Notes under the pieces: generated by a model
Told to the model about the DNA's origin: nothing
The model's database searches: none
What the model saw: the letters and a program-made list of their open reading frames with translations, nothing else
Made by a program: the position numbers and the translations under genes
Shown: piece after piece, positions 1 to 9,957 of the stretch
Layout: every line of letters begins with the position of its first letter
Position numbering within the stretch: position 1 is the first letter of the stretch
Source: Tolypocladium sp. Sup5 PDA-1
Taxonomy: Eukaryota; Ascomycota; Sordariomycetes; Hypocreales; Ophiocordycipitaceae
Assembly: GCA_000750105.3 (NCBI GenBank)
Contig: JPHH03000009.1
Location: 842,642 to 906,641 of the forward strand
Length of the DNA: 64,000 bases
Reading direction: 5' to 3'

Positions 1-353
1 CGTTAGCGCCCAGCAGGTCACCCTTGCCGTGAAGCGCAGCCCCCTTGCGGCCCCAGCCCTTGGCCCAGTCAGGCTTGATCTCGGTCGTCTTCTCGGCATC
101 TGCCAGGGCGCTGTCCCACTCCCTCTTGGAGGCATGTGCGGCGGATCGGTTGCTGTAGAGGATGTGGTTGTCGGGCTGGATGGCGATGGCCTGGGTGAAC
201 TTGTCGCTGTAAACAAGAGTCAGCCCAGCTCACAGATGAACTCCTTTGGCACGGCACAGGAGGGAGTGTGCAGAAGACGTACATGGCATCATCAAAGTTC
301 TTGTCGGCAATGGCCTTGTTGCCAAGAGCTTTGAGCTCGTCTGCGGAAGCCAT
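1..353 (-). CDS. STI1: Hsp90 co-chaperone Sti1/Hop (5' part, runs off the window)
   Basis: N-terminal part of the Hsp70-Hsp90 organising co-chaperone Sti1, a cytosolic TPR scaffold. The reading starts MASADELKALGNKAIADKNF at 353 and continues after an intron into text ending PDWAKGWGRKGAALHGKGDL, the first TPR repeats of the family. Exon 1 is 283..353; the intron is 207..282 (donor GTACGT, acceptor TTTACAG); exon 2 is 206 down past the window edge. The join rebuilds an Ile codon and keeps the TPR helix in frame. Only about 90 residues are present, so the other TPR domains and the DP domains cannot be checked. I found no clear heat-shock element upstream. Family call is firm; the exact intron is an inference from frame. 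Confidence 0.9.
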
Positions 354-2209
354 GTTGTGGTGTCCTCGGAAGATTGATGACAAAAATGGATCAGGTATGA
401 ACAATATCTCGTTGCTTTGCAAAATGTTGTACAGTAAGCCTTTGTTGTACAAGGCGGTAGTGGTATAGATGGGCAGAAGTCGACGTTTCCAGCAGTCGGG
501 CTTGTTGGTGGGGAAGAAAAGGAAGAAGAGCTGCCTTCTAGCTCCTTCGATGGCCGGACCCGTGCTCGAGCACCTTATTGGCCACAGCTGGTGTGGGGCC
601 ATGATGTGCCACTGATGCTGTCCACGCTGTATTGCGAATACAACAGTGCTGAGTCTCTGATCGTTTCCGAGCAACGTCGGTTCGAAGTCCTTGCTTGGTT
701 CTTTAAATGCATCGAAATTTGCGGAAATTGTTCTTTGCAAAGCGAAGGCGGCTTCAGGCTGTTGGGCGGACGCTCTGGCGCACAGACATCTGCTTTCGTG
801 ATGCCCTCCACTTACTCTCCAAGTAATACCCGTTACGAGGCGTTTCTGAGGTACCAGACCTCAATGCGGATGCTCTTTGGTATCACAAAGTCTATTCTAA
901 AAGAAAACATCACTCATGTACTAGGTTTCTGGACCATATTGTCTGCCTGATTTTGGGAAGCTTACCTTGGGGTCGGCGACTCAGCTCCAGGGTAGCTCAC
1001 AGCCTCTCAGAACTGCCGCGCATGTCTGTCCCCTGGGCTCAAAGAGCACGAAACTCAATTTTGGAGACTTACATACCCAGAGTGCAACGAAGGGAAATAT
1101 CCTGGCAAGCGAGCAAAATCAGGTCTGCGGCGCTCTCAGAGCCATCTTTGCCACTGTCAGTTGAAGAGACACTACGGCAGCCCGCCATGGAACTTGGCGA
1201 ATCCCAACCACGACTGATTTTGGTGTTTCCGAGATTGAACCTGTCGATGAAAGTGAGAGAGTCTTGACAAACATATCGGCGTTATCCAGTTCGGTGCGAG
1301 TCTGTCGCCACCGCAAGTCTTCAACATGGCCCTCGCACGGTTTGCCAGAGTCCACGACGGACTCCATGTCATCTCTGAGCTCGCCGTCCGCGGCCATGAT
1401 ACCACCCTCCAGCGACATAAGTACGGAAGAGGACGACCGGCGCAGGATCATGACAGGGAGCGACGTTCGACAAATAGGAGCTAATCTGGGGCGTCACCAA
1501 AAGAGGGTGCATGCCGATGTTAGTTAATTTACTCCGAAGGATCTTCAATTTGAGGAAAGCAATGCATTTTGATCTGGGGAAGATTGAGCCGGTCGACTTT
1601 GGATTCACCGCAGCCGAAGGGACACGGTGTCGTGCACGGACCAATTTCCGTGTTATTTACTAAATTACACGCAGTACTGTCTACAGTAGTAGTAGTAGAT
1701 AGTGCATTCTCACTTTGTATTGCGGTCGTCTATGGGATATACTACGTCCCTCGTTGCAGCTTAGATAGATAGGTAGGTGCGTCAACACAGACGGTACGGG
1801 GTAGTCTCTAACGTCCTGTCCACACTCGGAGCCGGCCCGTAACCACTTTACAGCTCAATTTTTGGTTGCGGATCCTGTTGGATAGACTAGTTGACTTAGG
1901 CAGCCCTTGGCCGAGGAAAAGGAAGTCCTGGGGGTCAGTGGCTAGCTGACTAGCTAGCTGACTGGATAGCTGACTAGATATCTGATCTAATGACTAGATA
2001 AGTCATGCGCTGATCTATTAGTCGGGCTACTAATCCCTGGAAAAAGCAAGGAAAAGGCCGGCTAGGCACGGAGGCAACTGAAGGATAAAGAGGGTAGGTT
2101 TTCACTTACAAGGATGAGATGAACAAGACTCAGGCATCAATTTGATCAATGAATTGGAATTCAACCGCTATTTTGACCGATGAATTTGACCCCTAAATTT
2201 ACCCCTATT
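354..2209. other. Intergenic, no supported gene
   Basis: This 1.86 kb stretch lies upstream of STI1. A 110-codon ATG-initiated frame on the minus strand (1119..1451) resembles nothing I recognise and has no convincing splice partners. A TAG/GTA triplet run sits near 1687-1702 and an irregular repeat at 1941-2013. The 3' half is A+T richer than the flanking genes. Confidence 0.5.
1941..2013. repeat. Degenerate tandem repeat (GACTAGATAGCT-like units)
   Basis: Imperfect copies of a 10-14 nt unit built on CTAGCTGACT and GACTAGATA follow one another, with self-complementary AGCT/CTAG cores. It is noncoding in every frame I checked. No function is claimed. Confidence 0.6.
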
Positions 2210-2599
2210 TTATATATGATTTGGAACCGCATAACGCGACAGATCCCTCTCAGTATCCCATGGAAAGCCGTTTTTCCATATTAACTCCTCCCGTGATTTA
2301 TCCGTCGACATTACAACGACGCACGAGTGGTTGCTGGCGTTTAAACTGACAATGCTGTAAAGCCCTCGGGCTATATGCTTTGTTACTTGTATAAGCGCCT
2401 TGTGAACGGTGTCGTTTGTGCCGGTGCGTATAATGCGGAAGTCAGAGTCATAATTGATATTGATGAAGATAACATCGACTTTGTAAACGGCCACATATCC
2501 AGAGAGATTGGCACCGGGCCAAGCCGACGGGTGAACTGAAGGGTCGATAGAGTAGTGAATTGGGCTTTGGCTAGACGTCGTTGGGTCTTGACTGGACAT
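2210..2599 (-). CDS. Hypothetical protein, 129 aa, doubtful
   Basis: An intron-free frame from a true ATG at 2599 to a stop at 2210. The N-terminus is Ser/Thr/Pro-rich (MSSQDPTTSSQSP); the middle has alternating hydrophobic stretches (YVAVYKVDVIFININY) that could be beta strands. There is no signal peptide, membrane segment or motif I recognise. It sits in an A+T-richer patch in a gene-poor region, so it could be a lineage-specific gene, a relic or chance. Low confidence. Confidence 0.3.
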   Translation of the reverse strand: MSSQDPTTSSQSPIHYSIDPSVHPSAWPGANLSGYVAVYKVDVIFININYDSDFRIIRTGTNDTVHKALIQVTKHIARGLYSIVSLNASNHSCVVVMSTDKSREELIWKNGFPWDTERDLSRYAVPNHI

Positions 2600-3899
2600 T
2601 GTTATAGATTGTTTGTCTTCGTAAAGTTGTCGAAACTTGGTTGAAGCGTTAACCTCCGGCTGGCGAAAGTGACCTTTAAGTTGAACGCCAAGGCTGGCAC
2701 CATTGGACGTGATATCGTTTTAAATGATGAAGTATCTACGCCTCGCTTCATCCACCCTCTTCTATCGGCGAGACTTTATATTTTTCGCTCGTGCCTGCGG
2801 GCTGTCGACCTTCCGTATACGGGCATGACGAGGAGTGATGGAATGAATGGCAGCCATTCGTTCCCGCTGTTCTTATCTCAGTTGGACCCATAAGGTGGGA
2901 GCATTCCTGCTTGTTGCCTAAACTAACCATTTTCACGTGCACTATTGTACTTGCAGTACGAAGTAGTATTGTCGCATTGATATTGGCCACGGATGTCGGC
3001 CGCTCACCCGTTGAAGGATGACCATCCATGTTAGTTGTCGTGAAGGTTGGTACGAATACGGAGTGCGCCAGAGGGAGGCCGTTCATGGGTGCAGCAATGG
3101 CGACCACACTCTTGCCCAAGCCTCCAATGGCGATGACTTTCTCCGGCCCTGCCGGCTGCTGACGCGTCAGTCAATGCAGCGACATGGCCAGTGTCTCGAG
3201 CGACGTTGGGGTTTCTCCAGAAGATCGCCGGCTTGGAGGCTGGCTCAAGTGGTGCGCCTTGCAATAATAAGAAGAGAGCGCCCAATGGCGCGGTGAGAGA
3301 CGCTGGCGAGCCGCTTCGCGCCAATGGGGAATCCTTGAGGTGAGCTTGCAAATGTTTGGCTTCTTGTCGGCAATTACCATTTATGCAGCCAATCGCTCAT
3401 GTATGATGTGCCGCACAACAACGGCTCGCGGCCATGCAACGCAGTGCAGCCGTCGTGCACTGCGGTTTCGATGTACGGATACTTCGGCTGAGGCGCAACC
3501 ATGACCTAGCGGTGCCTCACTAGCATCCGCCACGTACCTTCCTAAGTTATGAATTTCAGGAATGTAGAGCCTCTCAGTGGTGAGCGTCTTGAGAGACTAA
3601 AAGGGGCCCGATCCAAAGTCGGTTTTCAGGGTCCGCATCGTGGGGAAGGCCGAGATGCATATCCAACGATCCAATGCCTGCACGATACGCTATTCACAGT
3701 GGGGTGCAGGCAGTGCATGCACTTCAATATTGTTGGCAGCGCTTGGGTGCAGATGCGACCCTGGCTCCTGGACACAGACTCCCTCTTCCAATATTATAAA
3801 CTCGACTCCGTCCTTGAGGCTCGACCGCCGACTCTGCCTCTCCCCCTCTCGTCTCCGGGAGGTTTTAAATACCGCAATTGAGTTTTCAGAGCCGCGACC
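2600..3899. other. Intergenic, upstream of the flavin monooxygenase
   Basis: 1.3 kb. Overlapping minus-strand frames (2748..3119, 3031..3351) have Gly/Ala-rich fragments but neither matches a family nor joins sensibly. A TATA-like TTTTAAATA at about 3863-3871 lies some 30 nt before the ATG at 3900 and is a plausible core promoter element for that gene. Confidence 0.45.
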
Positions 3900-5375
3900 A
3901 TGGACGACGTCGCGGAGCATCACGACCTCCTCATCCTGGGCGCCGGCCTCTCTGGCATCAACGCGGCCCACGTCCTGCGCGAGCAGCTCCCGCACCGCAA
4001 GGTGACCATCCTCGAGGCCCGCTCCGTCATTGGCGGCACGTGGAACTTCTTCAAGTACCCGGGCTTCCGCTCGGACTCGGGCATGACCACGTTTGGCTTC
4101 AAATGGCACCCGTGGCCCCATCAGCACAAGATCGCCTCCGGGCCCGAGATCGTCTCGTACCTCGAGGATGCGGCCCGCAAGGACGGCATCATGGACCAGA
4201 TCCGCTTCCGCCACAAGGTGACGCACTTCGAGTGGCGCGACGAGGACCAGTTCTGGAGCCTCACTGTCGACGCCGACGGCACCGAGAAGGTCTTTGGCGC
4301 CAATTTTGTCTTCCTCTGCACCGGCTACTACTCGTACGACAGGGCGCAAGACACCGTCATCCCTGGCCTCGACTCCTTCGCCGGCACGGTTGCCCACCCG
4401 CAGTTTTGGCCCCAGGATCTCGACTACACCGACAAGAAGGTTGTCATCGTCGGATCCGGAGCCACAGCCATCACCATGCTCCCCGTCGTGGCAGAGAAAG
4501 CCGCCCAGGTCACCATGCTCCAGCGCAGCCCTTCGTACGTCATCTCCATACCCAACAAGTCCGCGGCCGACGGGCTGCTGCGGGCGGTACTCCCCAGAAG
4601 CTGGAGCGACTGGCTATGCTGGTGGAAGGGGATGGGCTTCGAGATCGGCGCGACGCGGTTCCTGGTCAACTTCCCCAACGCGAGCAGATGGGCCCTCACC
4701 TGGATGGCCAAGAAGCAGCTGCCGGCCGACGTGGACGTCAACGTCCACTTCAACCCGCGGTACAACCCCACCGAGCAGCGGCTGTGCATGTGCCCGGACG
4801 GCGACTTCTTCAAGGCGCTGCACCAGGACAACTGCCAGGTCGTGACGGACGTCATCGAGACCGTCACGCCCCACGGCGTGCTGCTCAAGTCCGGTCGCAA
4901 GCTGGACGCGGACATCATCGTCACGGCGACGGGCCTCTACTTTGAGATCATGGACGGCAAGCAACCCATTGTCAACGGCAAGCCCATCGACGGCGGCGAG
5001 CACTACACCTGGCGCGGCGGCATGCTGGAGGCCCTGCCCAATATGGGCTACATCCTCGGCTACGTGGTGCAGACCTGGACGCCCGGCGCCGACGCCATGA
5101 CCCAGATGCTCATCAAGGTCATCAAGCGCATGGAGGACAAGAAGGCGACCAAGGTGGTGCCCACGCTGGTGCGCTACAAGGGCATGCCGCGCAAGATTGC
5201 CGTCGACGCCAACAGCAACTACTTCCTCAGGGCCGCCGACAGGATACCCAAGGTCACGGGCGAGGACCCGTGGTACGGGCGCACGCACTGGCTCCGCGAT
5301 GTCTGGAGCCTGTGGTTTGGGAGCATGGACGAGGGCTTGGTGTATAGCGCCGTAGAGGGGAAGAAGGATGCCTGA
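3900..5375 (+). CDS. Flavin-containing / Baeyer-Villiger-type monooxygenase
   Basis: A 491-residue intron-free FAD- and NADPH-dependent monooxygenase. The FAD Rossmann motif GAGLSG is at residues 14-19, followed by an acidic strand end (ILEAR) and GGTWNFFKYPG, typical of this class. The stretch FAGTVAHPQFWP near residue 160 fits the Baeyer-Villiger fingerprint FxGxxxHxxxWP at every fixed position. A second nucleotide motif (VIVGSGATA, near 181-189) should bind NADPH. Such enzymes insert oxygen next to a ketone or oxidise N/S atoms; the substrate cannot be read from sequence. There is no signal peptide or C-terminal anchor. No PKS, NRPS, terpene or P450 gene is nearby, so there is no cluster evidence. 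The ATG follows a TATA-like element by about 30 nt. Family very sure; reaction type probable. Confidence 0.9.
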   Translation: MDDVAEHHDLLILGAGLSGINAAHVLREQLPHRKVTILEARSVIGGTWNFFKYPGFRSDSGMTTFGFKWHPWPHQHKIASGPEIVSYLEDAARKDGIMDQIRFRHKVTHFEWRDEDQFWSLTVDADGTEKVFGANFVFLCTGYYSYDRAQDTVIPGLDSFAGTVAHPQFWPQDLDYTDKKVVIVGSGATAITMLPVVAEKAAQVTMLQRSPSYVISIPNKSAADGLLRAVLPRSWSDWLCWWKGMGFEIGATRFLVNFPNASRWALTWMAKKQLPADVDVNVHFNPRYNPTEQRLCMCPDGDFFKALHQDNCQVVTDVIETVTPHGVLLKSGRKLDADIIVTATGLYFEIMDGKQPIVNGKPIDGGEHYTWRGGMLEALPNMGYILGYVVQTWTPGADAMTQMLIKVIKRMEDKKATKVVPTLVRYKGMPRKIAVDANSNYFLRAADRIPKVTGEDPWYGRTHWLRDVWSLWFGSMDEGLVYSAVEGKKDA

Positions 5376-5655
5376 GCTCTGGTTTACATACTGTAGTGTC
5401 TTACAAATATATACTTACACGCACACATATCTCTATTTGCACTCGCCATGGGCTTAAATCTACAGGTACTAAGATCAATAAGGGAATAGAGAGGGAACAG
5501 AAGCAACAGAGGGAACAGAGGAAACAGAGCCGCGGGTCGCGAGCAAACTACAAAGATATGAGTGTGCGGCACTACATACAAATAGCAAGACTTGTAATGC
5601 ATGTGTATCAATCTATGCTCACATAATTTCTCCATGGTGCCACAGACAGAGCGGC
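5376..5655. other. Intergenic
   Basis: 280 nt between the monooxygenase stop and the kinase relic. It holds an A/G-rich stretch (about 5480-5530, repeated AGAGGGAACAGA-like units) and nothing coding that I can support. Confidence 0.5.
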
Positions 5656-6915
5656 TCACACGCACATCCAGAATCCGTCCGAGGATTCAACGCTCGATGG
5701 AACAGGATCGTCAATGTAGTCTAGCACTTGCTTAGCTGACCGTCTGCTTTGAAGCTCTGGATCTAGAATGCCTTGGACGATCTTCTCGGTATGGTTTATC
5801 ATATCAAGCTGCGTAGCCATTTCTTGAATCTTGGTCAACCGAGCTCGCATGAGGTTGTAGGCCTCCCCGCTCGCACAACGTCGAGCAGGTGCCAATGATG
5901 TTCAGTGGTGTCTGGAAAAGGAAACAGGTATAGGGCAGATATTCCATATATGGAGAGTAGAGTCGAGCGTCTGATCCGTAGAACTTGATAATTTGACGGC
6001 TGGCGAATGTATTTGCAACGGTAGTATTACCAAGTCAACCAATATGATCAATACGCCGCATCATAAGCTCTTCGTTTTTTCAGCTCGCCGCGATTGTGGG
6101 AATATAACTCTGTTGCTGCTCTTTCTTAGTTCGGATGACTTTGACTGCTGTGTTGCCGACCAAGTGTGGCTCCCACGGAAAACGCAGGCGAGGCCCTGGC
6201 TAGTAGCAATATCCCGAAGATGTGAAAGGGAATAGCTCTGTGTGTGGCCCTTTGGACGGCTCAATGATATATCGCCGGCTTGTTGTGAGGCATTGGCCGT
6301 TGGAATCTTGATGGTTATTGTCTCTCCTGGCTGTATGCCGACAAGCGGATTGGTGGTCTTAATAAGAGTCCCATAGCGGTGGATTCTAGCTCTGCATTCT
6401 ATATGACTGATAGTAAGCTCCATCCAAGTTCACTTCAATTCTCAGTAAACTGACCTGTGCTGAAAATAACTGGACATGATGGTCCTCGTCTGCGGTTGGA
6501 CTGTCTCCTAGAAGACGCTTGGACCGATTGTCGAATTCCCCTTCTCTCCGTCGCCTGAGCCCGGCTTTACCAGCATCAGCGCTTTGGAATGTCTTTTCCA
6601 AAAGAAAACGCCGACGAAGTAAGAGGAAGTCAGTTGAAAGGAACCTGGCCTTTGTCTGGCAGCAGTATGCGCCGGGGACCAGGTTTAACAACATGTGTCG
6701 CTCGGGAACTAACTCGCCTCAGGGTGACCTCGTCGATATCGTTATTTTCCTGGATCGAGGCAATATCCAGGGGTGTTGGCGCGAAGTTTCGAAGGATAAG
6801 ATCATCGTTGGCACTATCGTAGAATAACTCGCGGTTAAGAATGGAAACCTTCAGGCAATACCCAGTCTGTTTTGACCACTGTGTGACAACAAGAATATCC
6901 CCACATTTCCCCTAT
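5656..6915 (-). pseudogene. Decayed fungal protein-kinase gene (frameshifts, stops, catalytic loop missing)
   Basis: Read 6915 to 5656 on the minus strand, fragments in different frames line up as one protein. First comes an N-terminal region (SILNRELFYDSANDDLILR, then APTPLDIASIQENNDIDEV); then a basic segment and NPLVGIQPGETITI; then a kinase N-lobe with AVKVIRTKK (the AVK lysine strand) and IIKFYGSDARLYSPYMEYLP (hinge); then a tail with DPELQSRRSAKQVLDYIDD, like a kinase C-terminal helix. In-frame stops and frame changes separate the pieces, and the region that should carry HRD and DFG is absent, as if deleted between about 5900 and 5935. One clean intron is possible (GTCAGT...ATAG near 6400-6455), but no set of introns removes all the breaks. 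It is best read as a pseudogene. The family call rests on motifs and memory of similar fungal kinases. Confidence 0.6.
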
Positions 6916-7255
6916 TCCTGGGTGTCCCTGGGTGTTCCCACCGTCCATTGCTACTTCCCCGAACTACGTCGAGTCCATAAAGGCCAAGGTATTTCAAGAT
7001 CGCTCATCATACCTATCCAGTTAGCTACCTTACCTTACAGTACCTTACAGCCCCTGCAAGGTACCAGATGGAAATGTAGACGGAGGAATTGACATCTGTT
7101 TGACAGTATCGTCGGATGCCCAATTCACTGGCGCAGTCCCGCTGCGTCTTCTCACTGCTTTCTACCTTTACTTCACAAAGTCCCCTGCCTTCCTTACCTA
7201 CCTGATATCAACTGCCCCTCGTTCTGTCGACCGCTCACTCGCCGGCCAGTCGATC
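6916..7255. other. Intergenic, promoter side of the 97-aa gene
   Basis: 340 nt. Pyrimidine-rich with short CCTTACAGTA direct repeats (about 7025-7045). No gene is seen; it probably holds the 5' flank and leader of the gene at 7256. Confidence 0.45.
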
Positions 7256-7549
7256 ATGTCGTGGCACGACTGGCCGAAAGTCAACTTCGACAGACAGCCC
7301 GATTTCCAGTGGCCTCTCGGGGAATTCGGTCTAGAAGAGTCCGCCTTGTTCGAGGAGCGACACGATCGGTTCAACACGACCACCTACGCCATCCAAGACC
7401 CTCACGCATTCCACCACGATGTGACCGAGATTGCCTGTCTTGCGCACAACAATCAAGACTTTTACGCCCGTATGCAGGAGAGGCGCGACAAGCGGATGCA
7501 AGAGCTGAAAGCTTTCTGGCGGAAGATCGGAATCGGTCATATCAACTAA
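7256..7549 (+). CDS. Small uncharacterised protein, 97 aa
   Basis: I do not recognise this protein. The ATG at 7256 (MSWHDWPKVNFDRQPDFQWP) was chosen because the upstream in-frame residues come from pyrimidine-rich leader-like DNA and lack charge patterning. The protein is rich in Trp, Asp, His and Arg, has no signal peptide or membrane segment, and ends in a charged helix-prone stretch (YARMQERRDKRMQELKAFW). Coding-like composition and a CT-rich leader support a real gene. It could be lineage-restricted. Confidence 0.5.
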   Translation: MSWHDWPKVNFDRQPDFQWPLGEFGLEESALFEERHDRFNTTTYAIQDPHAFHHDVTEIACLAHNNQDFYARMQERRDKRMQELKAFWRKIGIGHIN

Positions 7550-8396
7550 TTCAGCCAGCTGACGGACACTCCATTCCATCACTATGTGCGACTCAACAGG
7601 TTCCAGAGCCTTGATTGCATTGTCTCATTTTGTGCTTCGTTTTTAGGCCCTGACTTTCTGGCACAGGAGCTTTCTTCAAGTATTAACCGTCATCTACTCG
7701 GTACCCCACCCTTCTATATACGACTTTTTATTATACTATTCATAAGTAGACCGTAAGCGGAGGCTTAATAAATAGCCAGAGACGCTATATCCATTACTAC
7801 TCGAGTAAGCCACCGCCAGGAAGAGTCCGTAGTAGTAAGAGCCTTCCCCCCTAGCGCGAGGCTTCGCTATCCAGCGTCCTATCCTTATGTACTTTCTACT
7901 AAGGATTCACAACTATTGTAGCTAATAGACCCCAGGTTTCTTCCGAACTCGAGTGGCACGACGGACATTAGCATTAGAGACTGGGATTCACTTTAACCTA
8001 AGGAGATTGCTCTACAAGCATAGGCTACCGCACAAGTAGCCTACAGGCACACGTCAGGTATCAAGGTTAAATGCTCAAGCGTCATACACTTGGGCGAAGT
8101 TAACGAGCATCAACGGGGCGGCTTGCCCGGTTTGGAGCTACCCCGAGGAGTCCGATGAGAAGATGGCGCCATTGGCAGGGTATGGGTATGACGTCTTTGC
8201 TCGAACATGAGCTCGCACGGCAACGGCCTCTAGAATCTCATGCTTAGCCGGAAGAAGCGAAACTCTATTTCTATTACATCAAGAAGCAAAGCTAGAAGGT
8301 ACTGCTCACCCACCTACGTGGTCTCCTAAATCAACCTCGAATATATACCTTTACTGTAATAAGCTATACACGCCCACACCTCAAAAGTCACGATGC
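7550..8396. other. Intergenic, possible decayed mobile-element DNA
   Basis: About 850 nt with many TA steps and CTA/TAG-type words and no open frame of note. The texture differs from the surrounding coding DNA and resembles mutation-decayed repeats, but no terminal repeats, target duplication or protein relic could be defined. The word AATAGCCAGAGAC (near 7772) recurs at about 12,180 in a similar stretch. Confidence 0.35.
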
Positions 8397-9957
8397 CTAG
8401 ATGCAGGAGAACTTTCTAAGAAGCGAGAAGCCATGTAGAAGTACCGACAAGATAAAGAGGGTGAGCGTTACCGCTCGCCATTGGCCCTTCGTAATAATGA
8501 GATCGTTGCAGGATATGGGGAAGCCGCCGAGCAGCACCCCCAGCGCAATAGCCACTAACACCGCCCCTGCTAAAGCAGAAGCAATTATCGACCACGAGAT
8601 TATCAGAGTCAACTTTCTATGCTCTTTCAAGCATACCTTGAAAAGGGAAACTTCCTCGCGGTGCGATGAAAGCGCGAGTGCTGAGCTTCGTGTTTGTGAG
8701 ACACGCCCAGTGACCATGTCATCTTCGTCCATCGTATTGTCTGTTTTGCCGGCCGAAGCTGCCTGCCTCTTCATTTTCAACGCTTCTGAATCCGCTGCAT
8801 TAGTTTGAAGGGTCCCAAGGGACATTGGCAGGCCACTTACTAAGGAAGCCGTTGATGATAAAAGTGACCGGTATACACAAGACGCTAAGTGCGTTGATCT
8901 GACTGTAGTCCATCTGAGTACTGACTGGCGCATCCGAAAACCACGGTTGTAGGTCGGTACTGAGAAGATTGAAGAGAATTTGGGCAATACCGAAGAATAC
9001 AAAGAAGAGAACCCACATGAGGTCGCTGAAGAATGAGTCCTGTGCTTCAAGAGCCACGATATAGAGCACAAGCGCATACCGCGACGCCTTAGTGAATACG
9101 GACCTTAGCCGAGAGCTGCACGTGCCGATATGGACGCTATCGGCCCAGACCTCCTGGTTATCAACTGCTGTGTCGTTGAATGAGTCCATGTAGCGGGCGT
9201 TCTGAGACCCCCAGCCACAGCGGTAGCCAAGTGTCGTGGCAATCCAGCTCTTGGGGCTTCTCCGCAACGCGGGCAAGTAGACTCCAAGCAGGGCCCCCAA
9301 AACAGGGTATGTTATAATACCTCCGATGATGGTTAGTAATGCCCAGAATTTACTCTGGACCAAGACATCGTCGTCATCCCAGGGCAAGATTCCATCTGAC
9401 AGGCTCTCCAGTGTACAGTGAATGATATCTTTGGGAATATAGCTGTTGTATGAGTTGTTGGCAAGGTAATCATGCATCAGAAGGCCCATAAAGACCGCTC
9501 CAACAAGCGTCTCCAGATATCGCGTAAGCCGGAGCTCGGCGCCTTCTCTGCCGAGAAGGGCCATGTTTGACAAAAATACCGTGCACGAAAGAATGCCTGT
9601 GTCAACGGCCGTGGCAAGTACGAAGAAGGAAGGGCTATCCTTCGCGTCCCTAGTAGTCCACATCCAGACGACTAGTGAGAATACACTGCAGAGGTGCTGA
9701 GGAGCCAGCTCATCAAGAAGCTCTTCATAAGGGAGTGGTCTCTCAACCACGAGGGTAGTGTCGGTGCCGCCATTTGTCGATTTGCCCCAGGGGCGACACC
9801 GAACGACGTTGTCGAAGCCATTGGTTCTGTCTTTGCGGATCGACCAACTGAAGTAGGCGTAGAGGGTCGCAACAGCGTTCAACGCGACGTAGGCGGCGCT
9901 GACGGTCATGACCTTGTTGATCGTGCTCGTTAGCCTGCAATTCGCCGGTGCTGGCAT
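8397..9957 (-). CDS. Polytopic membrane protein of unknown function, 504 aa
   Basis: Two exons, 8841..9957 and 8397..8794, joined across a 46-nt intron (donor GTAAGT, acceptor CTAATGCAG); the join rebuilds a Thr codon and carries the frame into a second membrane domain. About eight or nine hydrophobic segments are visible: one near residues 17-38, several between 88 and 165, a Gly-rich one (IIGGIITYPVLGALLGVYLP), an aromatic pair (LMWVLFFVFFGIAQILFNLL), one just before the splice site, and two at the C-terminus (IIASALAGAVLVAIALGVLL; LTLFILSVLLHGFSLL). A charged Ser/Asp loop separates the last groups. No transporter or enzyme signature was recognised. The start is uncertain: M1 at 9957 or M17; a farther upstream exon could not be joined in frame. 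Both neighbouring intergenic regions are long. Confidence 0.7.

Noticed and set aside
690..705. tRNA B-box-like GGTTCGAAGTCC
   Set aside because: Spacing and final CC do not fit the B box, and no cloverleaf could be folded around it.
2748..3351. Two overlapping minus-strand frames resembling a cofactor-binding text
   Set aside because: GKSVVAIAAP-like words were tempting, but neither frame extends into a fold and they contradict each other.
3900..5375. Secondary-metabolite cluster around the flavin monooxygenase
   Set aside because: No PKS, NRPS, terpene synthase, P450 or transporter gene nearby; the Zn2Cys6 factor is more than 10 kb away among housekeeping genes.
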